Notes under the pieces: generated by a model
The model's input: only the letters and a program-made list of their open reading frames with translations
Told to the model about the DNA's origin: nothing
Databases searched by the model: none
Made by a program: the position numbers and the translations under genes
Source: Oceanospirillales bacterium
GTDB lineage: Bacteria; Pseudomonadota; Gammaproteobacteria; Pseudomonadales; Endozoicomonadaceae
Length of the DNA stretch: 64,000 nucleotides
Direction of reading: 5' to 3'
Assembly (NCBI GenBank): GCA_004762125.1
Contig: SIHQ01000002.1
Span: 62,001 to 126,000, forward strand
In this document: one piece after another, positions 18,642-26,096 of the stretch
Numbering within the stretch: position 1 is the first letter of the stretch
How the letters are laid out: each line of letters starts with the position of its first letter

Positions 18642-19038
18642 GACGAAAAACAGGTAAATATCGATAGAACGGTTCTTTCCCGGTGGAAAGAGATTGCTGT
18701 GACATGGCATGAAGTTGAGTGGTTGCGGCAATAGCAGTTGATAGTGCAGTCAACGGGGTGATTTTTTCATAGAGGTAAAATTCGATTAAAGTGATGAAAA
18801 GATAATAGACCCGTTATAACAATATAATTTTTTTTATGGCAATTTCACTTTAAATAAATGGTTGTATGATTCGATTTTCAATTGAAATTGATGGGCAATC
18901 TCATTATGCAAGTGAGTGGTTTATTTGTGGTTTTCTTGTTCTTTCTGTCTGGATTATCAATTGCATGAAGTAGGCTTTGATTTAGTAGATTCAGTTGCGG
19001 CCGTTAAACCTGCATACTGCTATTGAGTGAGATAGGCT
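18642..19038. other. Intergenic A/T-rich stretch with nothing recognised
   Basis: No coding frame, strong hairpin or known element was found. The last 200 bases are A/T-rich and probably hold the promoter of the small acidic protein gene. Confidence 0.4.
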
Positions 19039-19242
19039 ATGAAAAGATTCGTTTGGCTGCTTATGGTAATACTGATTTCCGGACTAGGTTATACCATTGC
19101 CAATGATATTGACCTTCCAGAAGAGTTCGAGGAATTTACTGAAAGCTTTGAAGACTATTTTGATGGTGATGAAACCGCTTTCAATGAAACAGAAGATGAC
19201 TATGACTGGCAACAAGTTGATTCTGACGGTTCTTCCGAATAA
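19039..19242 (+). CDS. Small acidic exported protein
   Basis: 67 residues, not recognised. The N-terminus is a signal-like hydrophobic segment (MKRFVWLLMVILISGLGYT). The remaining 45 residues are strongly acidic (EEFEEFTESFEDYF, then ETEDDYD), with no cysteine. It could be a small periplasmic protein or bind divalent cations; both are guesses. It stands alone between hrpA and the fleQ region. Confidence 0.5.
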   Translation: MKRFVWLLMVILISGLGYTIANDIDLPEEFEEFTESFEDYFDGDETAFNETEDDYDWQQVDSDGSSE

Positions 19243-19536
19243 AATCAGGAGTACCTAGAAGAGCAGTGATTTGATTTGTTAGCTGTTTGAGAGCTTTATA
19301 GTGCTGAATAGATGTCACATATCTAAAATTGAATTTTATTTTTTAAGTTAAACCCTGAAACACTCTCCCTTTAGTGCTCTCCTTTTAATGCACCCTGAAG
19401 TTAACAGACGGCCGTTCAGGCTTATAAAAAGTCAATTATTGAAAGAACAGACAGTGAGAGTCACGGTTGTGACTCGCTCCCAGTATGGCTTTCAGCCAAA
19501 GCTGAAATTCAAAACAACGTTTGTGTCTTTGATTTT

Positions 19537-19640
19537 GCCTATGCCTATGCCTATGCCTATGCCTATGCCTATGCCTATGCCTATGCCTATGCCTATGCCT
19601 ATGCCTATGCCTATGCCTATGCCTATGCCTATGCCTATGC
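19537..19640. repeat. Hexanucleotide satellite (GCCTAT)17
   Basis: Seventeen perfect copies of GCCTAT followed by GC. It lies in the 600-base non-coding region between the small acidic protein gene and fleQ. Both strands are open through it (Met-Pro on plus, Ile-Gly on minus), but that is a trivial result of the unit sequence. It is about 225 bases upstream of the fleQ start, so length variation might alter fleQ transcription. Confidence 0.95.
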
Positions 19641-19865
19641 GAGGTCTACTTGTTTTCAGGTTCCTGTCGTCAAACAACCTATATAGATAGAGAAAAGCAA
19701 TGTCAGATAACTGCCAGCTTTTATATAAAGGGTTAAAGTTGCTGGAAAATTTGACGAAACAGTAATTTAGACCTTAACTGAATTAATAAGTAATCGTTTA
19801 TTTCATTTTGTATTTATTCAGAGCTGTTAATTCGCATTGATTTGATGACAAGGATAGTCGTTACA

Positions 19866-21323
19866 ATGGAAGCAGCAGATCAGGTACTGATCATTGATGA
19901 CTCGCAACAAAGACGTCATGATTTAAGTACCATAATCGAGTTTATGGGGTATCACACCAAAGCTATTAGTTCAGCTTACTGGGAAGATGCCATCAACGAA
20001 TCCGACCAGCACAATTTCTGTGCTCTCTTCCTCGGTGACTATCTGCAAGCAGAGAATTCCATGCAGGCAATGGTTGCTCGAATTCAGTGTTGGAGTGGTG
20101 GTGTTCCTGTTATCAGGATTTCCGAGCCTCTGCCTGAGAACCTTCAATCTTCGCTTCGCCGTCAGGTTATTGCCAGAATTGACTGGCCTTGTAATCGTAA
20201 CCAGCTGCTTTCCTGCCTGCATTATGGCCAGGTATATAAAGAGCAATGGCGTCACCTTCATAACACCGGCATGAATCAACAGGTTGAACTGTTTAAAGGG
20301 CTGGTGGGTAAAAGTGACAAGATGCGTAAAGTCAGGGCTGATATGGCTCAAGTGGCCGACAGTGATGTCAATGTTATGGTGACTGGCGAATCTGGTACCG
20401 GCAAAGAACTGGTCGCACGAAATCTTCATGAGCATTCAAGTCGTAGGGATATGCCTTTTGTACCTGTTAACTGCGGTGCGATTCCAAATGAGTTACTGGA
20501 AAGTGAACTTTTTGGTCATGAAAGAGGATCGTTCACTGGTGCAGTGCAGACAAGAATCGGTCGATTTGAACTGGCTCATGGCGGCACATTATTCCTTGAT
20601 GAAATTGGTGATATGCCTCTGCATATGCAAGTGAAACTGCTACGTGTGCTTCAGGAAAGAACCATTGAGAGAGTAGGTGGATCAGGGCAGATACCCGTGG
20701 ATGTCAGAATCATTGCCGCCACCCATAAAAATCTGGCGGAAATGATAGAAGCGGCAGAATTCAGAGAAGATCTCTACTACCGACTGAATGTTTTCCCCAT
20801 TGAAATGCCAGCTTTAAGAGAGCGCCCGGAAGACATTCCGCTGATTCTCAATGAATTGGTCGGTGCAATGGAGAAACAGAACCGTGGATCAATTCGTTTA
20901 AGCTCTGCCGCCATTCTGTCACTCTGTCGTCATGAGTGGCCTGGCAACGTCAGGGAAATGTCGAATTTGTTGGAACGGTTAGCCATTATGTATCCATATG
21001 GCGTGGTCGGAGTTCAGGATTTACCACAAAATTTCCGACACATGGAAATGCTCGATGATGACGATGGTGTTGCTGAACTGTTTCCGGACAGCATTCAACC
21101 GGCGGGACATGGAAAAGTTGATGATTTGGCGATTTTGCCAGTAGGCGGCATTAATCTGAAAGAATTTCTAACTCGACTGGAAAAAAGCTTGATTCAACAA
21201 GCATTGAGTGACTGTAATAGTGTCGTCGCCAGAGCTGCTGATAAACTGCAAATTCGCCGTACAACGCTGGTTGAGAAAATGCGAAAGTATAGTTTGCAGA
21301 GATACGAAGAAACTATGCGTTGA
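19866..21323 (+). CDS. fleQ: Sigma-54-dependent flagellar master regulator FleQ/FlrA
   Basis: Enhancer-binding activator of flagellar genes; in Pseudomonas it is also a c-di-GMP-responsive regulator of biofilm genes. The N-terminal FleQ receiver-like domain ([14 protein letters not shown]) is followed by an AAA+ domain with Walker A GESGTGKE, a GSFTGA loop (Ser in place of the usual first Ala), the Walker B segment [10 protein letters not shown] and a Fis-type helix-turn-helix ([16 protein letters not shown]). The ATG at 19866 gives [13 protein letters not shown], the best fit to the family; TTG 19842 and ATG 19845 are upstream alternatives. Length from 19866 is 485 aa. It is monocistronic with its own terminator, and fleN-fliA follows. 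Confidence 0.92.
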   Translation: MEAADQVLIIDDSQQRRHDLSTIIEFMGYHTKAISSAYWEDAINESDQHNFCALFLGDYLQAENSMQAMVARIQCWSGGVPVIRISEPLPENLQSSLRRQVIARIDWPCNRNQLLSCLHYGQVYKEQWRHLHNTGMNQQVELFKGLVGKSDKMRKVRADMAQVADSDVNVMVTGESGTGKELVARNLHEHSSRRDMPFVPVNCGAIPNELLESELFGHERGSFTGAVQTRIGRFELAHGGTLFLDEIGDMPLHMQVKLLRVLQERTIERVGGSGQIPVDVRIIAATHKNLAEMIEAAEFREDLYYRLNVFPIEMPALRERPEDIPLILNELVGAMEKQNRGSIRLSSAAILSLCRHEWPGNVREMSNLLERLAIMYPYGVVGVQDLPQNFRHMEMLDDDDGVAELFPDSIQPAGHGKVDDLAILPVGGINLKEFLTRLEKSLIQQALSDCNSVVARAADKLQIRRTTLVEKMRKYSLQRYEETMR

Positions 21324-21326
21324 TCG

Positions 21327-21390
21327 TTTTTTCGTCAAGTACCTGACGAAAAATAAAAAAGGCCGTAAGCGAAAGCTTACGGCCTTTTTT
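21327..21390 (+). terminator. Double hairpin terminator after fleQ
   Basis: The first hairpin pairs TTTTTTCGTCA (21327-21337) with TGACGAAAAA (21344-21353). The second is a perfect 10-bp stem, GGCCGTAAGC (21361-21370) / GCTTACGGCC (21375-21384), with a GAAA tetraloop and six T's, a textbook Rho-independent terminator. Confidence 0.93.
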
Positions 21391-21883
21391 ATTATCTGAA
21401 ATTTTTTAAACATAAATATAACGCTTTGCTGAATTTTTCTCCTGCCTTTGTGAAAAGTCATCGTTCATCTGTTTTGAAATTAAAATCAGACTACGCGACA
21501 GAAAATTAATAACTTTAGTGATGGTTTTTGATAATAATTTTAGTGTTATAAAATCGTCGTTTTAATTTTCTTGATACTAAAAATAAAAAAAACGCCAAAA
21601 ATATCGCGTATTTTCAATTTCTGAAAAATAACTTACGACAATAAATCGTCACTATAAGATGACACTGTCAATTAATTCACTAAACACTTTCCAAAGAAAC
21701 GACAGAAGATGCCTTTACTTTGACTTATGGTTTGGCGTCGTCAAAAAAACATCATGTCAGACAAATAACACGAAATTTAAAATTATATATAAATCAGTAA
21801 GTTACAGATAGTTTTGGGTCTTCGGTCAATTTTGTGCCACATCGTAACTCTGACAGCATCGAAAAAAATAGACCTTCACAGAA

Positions 21884-21900
21884 TTGGCACGGCTCTTGTA
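21884..21900 (+). promoter_or_regulatory. Sigma-54 promoter of fleN-fliA
   Basis: TTGGCACGGCTCTTGTA has the -24 element (TTGGCACG) exactly and the -12 element as TTGTA (consensus TTGCA), with ten bases between the GG and the GT. It lies 90 bases before the fleN ATG, in an otherwise A/T-rich gap. FleQ, encoded just upstream, is the obvious activator. The rest of the 590-base gap shows no gene. Confidence 0.8.
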
Positions 21901-21989
21901 TATATAAAGTAGGTACGAAGTTGAGTTGTTAAGAACAGGCATAAAGAGAAGTAAGCAAATTCTATTGGCCATTTTAAAAGCTGAAAACC

Positions 21990-22799
21990 ATGAACTCATC
22001 AACAAAACAAATTATTGCAGTTGCCGGGTGTAAAGGGGGAGTAGGTAAGACACTGGTCGCAGTAAACCTGGCATTATCTTTATCAAACAACGGAAGACGT
22101 GTGGTACTGATGGATGGGAACCTTGCTGTTCCCGATGTTGGCATCAGTTTGGGTTTAGAAAAGAATATTGATGTTACAAAACGGTCGTCTGATGAAGATA
22201 TTTCAAGTTACATCAAACAAGGCCCATCAGGTATTAAGGTTCTTACACCATTAGGTCAGCCTATCTGGAGAGAAAAAATAGAGACAGGTCAGGCTATAGA
22301 GATGATTGATAGCCTCGAATCACTGGCTCCATCACTTGATACTCTCGTTATTGATACGGCACCAGGTTTGGCACCCGACAATATTGCCTTGATTCAGGCA
22401 GCAGGTGAAATACTGATTGTTCTGAATCAGGAAGTTCTTTCATTACTCGACTCTGTACGTTTAATTCGATTGCTTTATAGGGAGTTTGGAGTACGTCGTT
22501 TTAATATCATCGTTAATGCGGTTACCAACCGTCGTTACGGTTCTAATCAGTTTGAACGGTTGCAGAGCCATTTGAGTGATGAAGTTGCGATCATTCTTCG
22601 TTATCTGGGAGCGGTTCCCTTTGATAAAGCGGTAGCGGAATCGTTGTCCAAACAGACTGCATTACTGGAGTCGAGTCCGGACTGTCGGGCATCAAAAGCT
22701 ATTAACAGGGTTGCCCATCAAATTATGGCAGCACCTGTGACACCACCAAGAGGCCGTATCGAATTCTTTTTACCATCACGAATCAGTGAGAGGACTTAA
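21990..22799 (+). CDS. fleN: FleN/FlhG, MinD-like ATPase controlling flagellar number
   Basis: Deviant-Walker P-loop ATPase that in Pseudomonas and Vibrio restrains FleQ and sets flagellar number. The P-loop reads GCKGGVGKT (signature Lys15, Lys20). The following switch segment is MDGNLAVPDV, where relatives have DAD: Asp42 is kept, but the position of the catalytic second Asp is Asn44. The Walker B-like segment VIDTAPGLA is intact. The product is 269 aa. It is the first gene of a two-gene unit; fliA starts two bases after its stop. flhF, usually immediately upstream in relatives, is absent here. A generic ParA-like role is less likely given fliA next door. Confidence 0.87.
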   Translation: MNSSTKQIIAVAGCKGGVGKTLVAVNLALSLSNNGRRVVLMDGNLAVPDVGISLGLEKNIDVTKRSSDEDISSYIKQGPSGIKVLTPLGQPIWREKIETGQAIEMIDSLESLAPSLDTLVIDTAPGLAPDNIALIQAAGEILIVLNQEVLSLLDSVRLIRLLYREFGVRRFNIIVNAVTNRRYGSNQFERLQSHLSDEVAIILRYLGAVPFDKAVAESLSKQTALLESSPDCRASKAINRVAHQIMAAPVTPPRGRIEFFLPSRISERT

Positions 22800-22801
22800 C
22801 C

Positions 22802-23569
22802 ATGGATGCTACTGCACAAGGAATTAAAGTCATAAAAGGCGTTCCAGTGAATGAAACACCGGAAGAGCGAGTAGCCAGGAAAAAATTTCAGACTGAAATG
22901 GTTGAAACTCACAAAGGGTTGGTTAAAAGAATTGCGAACCATCTTGCTGCGCGTATGCCGCCCAGTGTTCAGATTGATGACCTGGTTCAGTCAGGCATGA
23001 TCGGTTTGCTGGAAGCTGCAGGTAAATATGACGCCACTAAAGGTGCGAGTTTTGAAACCTTTGCCGGTATCCGTATTCGTGGTGCCATGCTTGATGAAAT
23101 TCGTAAAGGTGACTGGGGACCTCGTTCTGTATACAGAAACAGTCGTAAGGTTACCGAGGCAGTTCAGAAGGTTGAATCCAAACTGGGGCGTGATGCCCGT
23201 GACGCTGAAGTAGCAAAAGAGCTGGAAGTTAACCTCAACGAGTTTTATACCATGCTCAGCGACCTCAGAGGCTGCCGATTGTTCAGCTTTGAAGAGCTGT
23301 TTGATAGTGAAGAATCCAGAATGCAGGCACGTTCTGGAGATCGTGGTCCATCCGCCGACATACAGGAAGAGAAGTTCAAGTATGCACTGGTGGAAGCCAT
23401 TGAGAAGCTGCCTGAGCGGGAAAAACTGGTTCTGATGCTCTATTACGATGAGGAGATGAACCTGAAGGAAATTGGCAAGGTACTGGGAGTCAGTGAGTCC
23501 CGTGTCAGTCAAATCCATTCCCAGGCTGCTGTAAGACTGAGAGCAAAACTGCAAAACTGGCTCAGATAA
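22802..23569 (+). CDS. fliA: RNA polymerase sigma factor FliA (sigma-28)
   Basis: Sigma factor for late flagellar and chemotaxis genes. Region 2 is seen in QIDDLVQSGMIGLLEA and FETFAGIRIRGAMLDEIRKGDW. Region 3 follows, and the region 4 helix-turn-helix is LKEIGKVLGVSESRVSQIHS. The 255-aa length is normal. Its ribosome-binding site (GAGAGGA) overlaps the end of fleN, so the two are coupled. Unlike in Pseudomonas, no cheY/cheZ/cheA genes follow. Confidence 0.94.
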   Translation: MDATAQGIKVIKGVPVNETPEERVARKKFQTEMVETHKGLVKRIANHLAARMPPSVQIDDLVQSGMIGLLEAAGKYDATKGASFETFAGIRIRGAMLDEIRKGDWGPRSVYRNSRKVTEAVQKVESKLGRDARDAEVAKELEVNLNEFYTMLSDLRGCRLFSFEELFDSEESRMQARSGDRGPSADIQEEKFKYALVEAIEKLPEREKLVLMLYYDEEMNLKEIGKVLGVSESRVSQIHSQAAVRLRAKLQNWLR

Positions 23570-23576
23570 CTCTCAA

Positions 23577-23606
23577 CTGCCTGCTGCGTCGACGCTCAGC
23601 AGGCAG
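23577..23606 (+). terminator. Hairpin after fliA
   Basis: A perfect 10-bp stem, CTGCCTGCTG (23577-23586) with CAGCAGGCAG (23597-23606), begins seven bases after the fliA stop. It lacks a T-run, so it may be a Rho-dependent end or an mRNA stabiliser. Confidence 0.6.
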
Positions 23607-23809
23607 ATATTCCACTTTGCTTACCTGTATGAATCACGAGCTCTCAACCCGTGCCGAAGTGTGCTGTATACATTTCGACGCAAGAAAGTGCTTTTTATAT
23701 AGTCTAATGCAGTGAATATTAACTTTTTTGCTTCGTATTGTTCCAAACGGCTGGGTCCAGGCTCCATATACTTTTTTATTAAGTAGTCTTATAACGGACC
23801 TGACTTCAT

Positions 23810-24316
23810 ATGAAATGGAATTCTTATCTGGCAGGCTTGCTGTTTGCCATTTTCTGTAGCTTTACTTTTGCTCAGGAAGCTCCCGTCAACATCAAGAATG
23901 TTGTAACTATTAATACTCATCAGGCAAAACGACTCCATGATCTGGGTGCCCTGTTTATTGATGTTCGGCCTCTGGAACAGTGGAAGTGGGGACGAGTAGA
24001 TAACTCTCACAGTTTGGATTTGAGAGCCGGCTTCAGGCAGTTGTTTATGCCTGGTACCCTGGACAAGAAGACGCCAATCGTGATCTACGGTAATAGCACT
24101 TACCATATGCGTGGAGCCATCGCCAGCTACCTTGCTGCGCTGTGGGGTTATCAGAGAGTGTTCTTCTTCAGGGATGGGTACTATTCATGGCTTGCTCTGG
24201 ATTATCCAGTGACTTTAAAGTCAGATGTTGAAGAAGAGGTAATAAGTTACAAGCCGAAATCAGAAGATAAACTGGAGCTAACGGATACTCATCTGTTTTC
24301 TGCCTTTAAAGAATAA
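23810..24316 (+). CDS. Periplasmic rhodanese-fold protein lacking the catalytic cysteine
   Basis: 168 aa with a signal peptide (LLFAIFCSFTFA, cleavage before QEAPV) and one rhodanese domain (ALFIDVRPLEQWKWG start, VFFFRDGYYSWLALDYPV end). Active members read YC-N-G-x-x-C-x-R-S or CxxGxR here, while this protein reads IYGNSTYHMRGA: both possible cysteine positions, Gly94 and His99, are changed. Sulfur transfer is therefore unlikely; a binding or structural role is inferred. It converges on the nap cluster, sharing a bidirectional terminator. Confidence 0.8.
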   Translation: MKWNSYLAGLLFAIFCSFTFAQEAPVNIKNVVTINTHQAKRLHDLGALFIDVRPLEQWKWGRVDNSHSLDLRAGFRQLFMPGTLDKKTPIVIYGNSTYHMRGAIASYLAALWGYQRVFFFRDGYYSWLALDYPVTLKSDVEEEVISYKPKSEDKLELTDTHLFSAFKE

Positions 24317-24395
24317 AAAATAAAGAATAAAAAATAAAGAATAAAGAATAAAGAATAAAAAAGGGGCGTCAGTTTTTTAACTGACGCCCCTTTTT
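24314..24395. terminator. Bidirectional terminator preceded by an AATAAAG-type A/T repeat
   Basis: Repeats of AATAAAGAAT/AATAAAAAAT (24314-24362) lead into a stem, GGGGCGTCAGTT (24363-24374) / AACTGACGCCCC (24379-24390), with TTTT loop and TTTTT after it. The A-run on the other side supplies T's for the minus strand, so it can end both the rhodanese and the nap transcripts. Confidence 0.93.
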
Positions 24396-24407
24396 CATAC
24401 CTGACGA

Positions 24408-24542
24408 TCAGGTTGTTTTATTTTCAACTTTGTCGAAAACAAAACAACCGACCAGTGCTACACCAATAAATCCGGCGATGAAAATCGCTGGCATGGCCGC
24501 ATAGCCCAGAATGGTCCATATAATGGATTCAAGTGCACTCAT
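24408..24542 (-). CDS. 44-aa single-span membrane protein of nap clusters (TIGR02808-like)
   Basis: Start ATG at 24542 with GGAG seven bases upstream; the product begins MSALESIIWTILGYAAMP, then one hydrophobic span (AIFIAGFIGVALVGCFVF) and a short charged tail. I recognise this as the very short TIGR02808-type protein known mainly from Vibrio and Photobacterium, where it lies near periplasmic nitrate reductase genes. Its function is unknown; it may be a small partner of NapC. It is the last gene of the nap unit, ten bases after napC. Confidence 0.75.
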   Translation of the reverse strand: MSALESIIWTILGYAAMPAIFIAGFIGVALVGCFVFDKVENKTT

Positions 24543-24552
24543 AACGTTCTCC

Positions 24553-25164
24553 TTACCAGCCTTCTACGCCGTGCATTTCAGGCAGCTGATGAGCAATACC
24601 TTTATGACAGTCGATGCATGTTTCACCAGTAGCCGGTGTTTTATCGTCACCGCGTAATGCTGTCTGGTGAATACGAGCGGCACGAGAAGACTGCTCTGAA
24701 AAGTCCATAAATTCAAAGTTGTGGCAGTTACGACACTCCTGTGAATCATTGGCTTTCATCCGAGCCCACTCACGATCGGCCATTTCACGACGATGGCTAA
24801 GGAATTTGTCACGAGTATCAATCTTGCCGGTGATCTTGCCCCAAACCTCTTTACTGGCCTGAATTTTACGGATCATCTTGGCTGTCCAGTCTTTAGGGAC
24901 GTGACAGTCAGAGCAGATTGCACGAACGCCGGAACGGTTGTTGTAATGAATCGTAGATTTATACTCTTCATACACATTGTTCTTCATTTCATGGCAACCA
25001 ATGCAAAATTCTTCCTGGTTGGTTGCTTGCATGCCAGTGTTAAAGCCACCCCAGAATACAATGCCGGCAACAAAACCAAAGGCCAGAATCACACCCAGTG
25101 ATATTCTGGCGGCTGGTTTGGTCAGCAGCTTAAAATAACGTTTGTAGAAAGGTTCCCTGTTCAT
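24553..25164 (-). CDS. napC: Periplasmic nitrate reductase tetrahaem cytochrome NapC
   Basis: Membrane-anchored quinol dehydrogenase of the NapC/NirT family that hands electrons from the quinol pool to NapB/NapA. The N-terminal anchor is ISLGVILAFGFVAGIVFW. Four haem motifs are present: CIGCH (54-58), CSDCH (84-88), CRNCH (144-148) and CIDCH (183-187). The 203-aa length is typical. With napG and napH absent or decayed, NapC is the only quinol route visible here. Confidence 0.95.
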   Translation of the reverse strand: MNREPFYKRYFKLLTKPAARISLGVILAFGFVAGIVFWGGFNTGMQATNQEEFCIGCHEMKNNVYEEYKSTIHYNNRSGVRAICSDCHVPKDWTAKMIRKIQASKEVWGKITGKIDTRDKFLSHRREMADREWARMKANDSQECRNCHNFEFMDFSEQSSRAARIHQTALRGDDKTPATGETCIDCHKGIAHQLPEMHGVEGW

Positions 25165-25205
25165 AATCTCTTCTCCAGTGTTCCTATATAGCAGCTCAAG
25201 GCTGT

Positions 25206-25667
25206 TTACTTCAGAGAGTCAACAGGTTCAAATTTGTTTTCCTTCAGCGGCTTTGCATCCGCCTGAGGTACGTGGCACTGAACACAGAAATAACGGCGAG
25301 GAGCAACATCCGCCAGTTGCTTTTCATTGCGGTCAGTAAAGTGGGTCACACTGATACGGGTAGCGCCCCACTTGCTGGCATTTTTCCAGCTATGACAACG
25401 CAGGCAGCTGTTTACATTTTTGTTAGTGTCATAGCCACGAATAGCATGGGGGATCAGTGGTGGCTGTTGAATAAAATCACGTTTTAATAGAGTGTCACTT
25501 TCTCTAACTTTCTTGAGGGCTACTGCTGGTGACTCAATGGACAGTTTAAGTTCATCACTGCGAAGGGAGCTGAGGCCACCCATTTCACTAGCGCTGACAA
25601 GGCCTGTAAACAGGGTTGCCATCGTGAAAGCTATTACTTTTTTCATGCTCATGTTCAAATATTTCAT
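25206..25667 (-). CDS. napB: Nitrate reductase dihaem cytochrome subunit NapB
   Basis: Small periplasmic electron-transfer subunit of NapAB. There is a signal peptide (VIAFTMATLFTGLVSA) and two haem motifs, CLRCH (88-92) and CVQCH (128-132). The start is ATG 25667 because GGCGGAG precedes it at good spacing; the frame stays open 40 codons further upstream but that part lies in the napH remnant. Length is 153 aa. It follows the napH remnant by 34 bases and precedes napC. Confidence 0.95.
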   Translation of the reverse strand: MKYLNMSMKKVIAFTMATLFTGLVSASEMGGLSSLRSDELKLSIESPAVALKKVRESDTLLKRDFIQQPPLIPHAIRGYDTNKNVNSCLRCHSWKNASKWGATRISVTHFTDRNEKQLADVAPRRYFCVQCHVPQADAKPLKENKFEPVDSLK

Positions 25668-25701
25668 GGCAGTTTCTCCGCCTAAATGGCAAAACTCGAA
25701 A

Positions 25702-25923
25702 TCAATCTCTCGCCGCAACATCAAGGGCTGTGGTGTTGATTCGGTATTCAAAAACGTCTTGTTCACAGACATCGATACAGCGACCACAACGAGTGCAATC
25801 GCTGGTTTTCAGAACAGGGCCGAAGCCTTTTTTCTCTTTCAAAGCCAGAGGTAGAATCTGAGGCTCCGGGCAGACCGAGTAGCAGTCCATGCAGCTTGCG
25901 CCGTTTCCGTAAGGAAACGACAT
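25702..25923 (-). pseudogene. napH: C-terminal remnant of napH (ferredoxin-like quinol dehydrogenase component)
   Basis: The 73-residue frame matches only the last quarter of NapH: CMDCYSVCPEPQILP followed by CTRCGRCIDVCEQDVF, which parallels E. coli NapH (CMDCFHVCPEPHVL, CMTCGRCVDVCSEDVF). The four-span membrane part of about 215 residues is gone. The first Cys of the first cluster is also missing (GASC where CxxC is expected). Just upstream an ATG at 25963 opens another frame (MDANKEGISKT), perhaps the relic N-terminus of napG or napH. It sits between napA and napB, where napGH lie in E. coli, so it is a deletion scar. Confidence 0.8.
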
Positions 25924-26096
25924 TGGCTTAGTGTCTTGCTGATTCCTTCCTTGTTTGCGTCCATGGCGACATACCTCTGATCAATCGTGTGCTCGTTATG
26001 TTTTGGTTATCTACTTCTGTCGTAAAATGTCGTAAAACTAAAAAACCCTGTTCTACGGCCTGAACCCTTCGGTTGCAGGCCGCTCGATCTCCTTTG

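Noticed and set aside
19388-19690. Open frame giving a Met-Pro repeat protein (and Ile-Gly on the other strand)
   Set aside because: The frame is open only because the hexanucleotide repeat contains no stop; there is no ribosome-binding site or signal and the flanks look non-coding.
24314-24362. Short AATAAAG repeats considered as an attachment or CRISPR-like array
   Set aside because: There are no spacers and no identical long repeats; it is a low-complexity A/T run next to a terminator.
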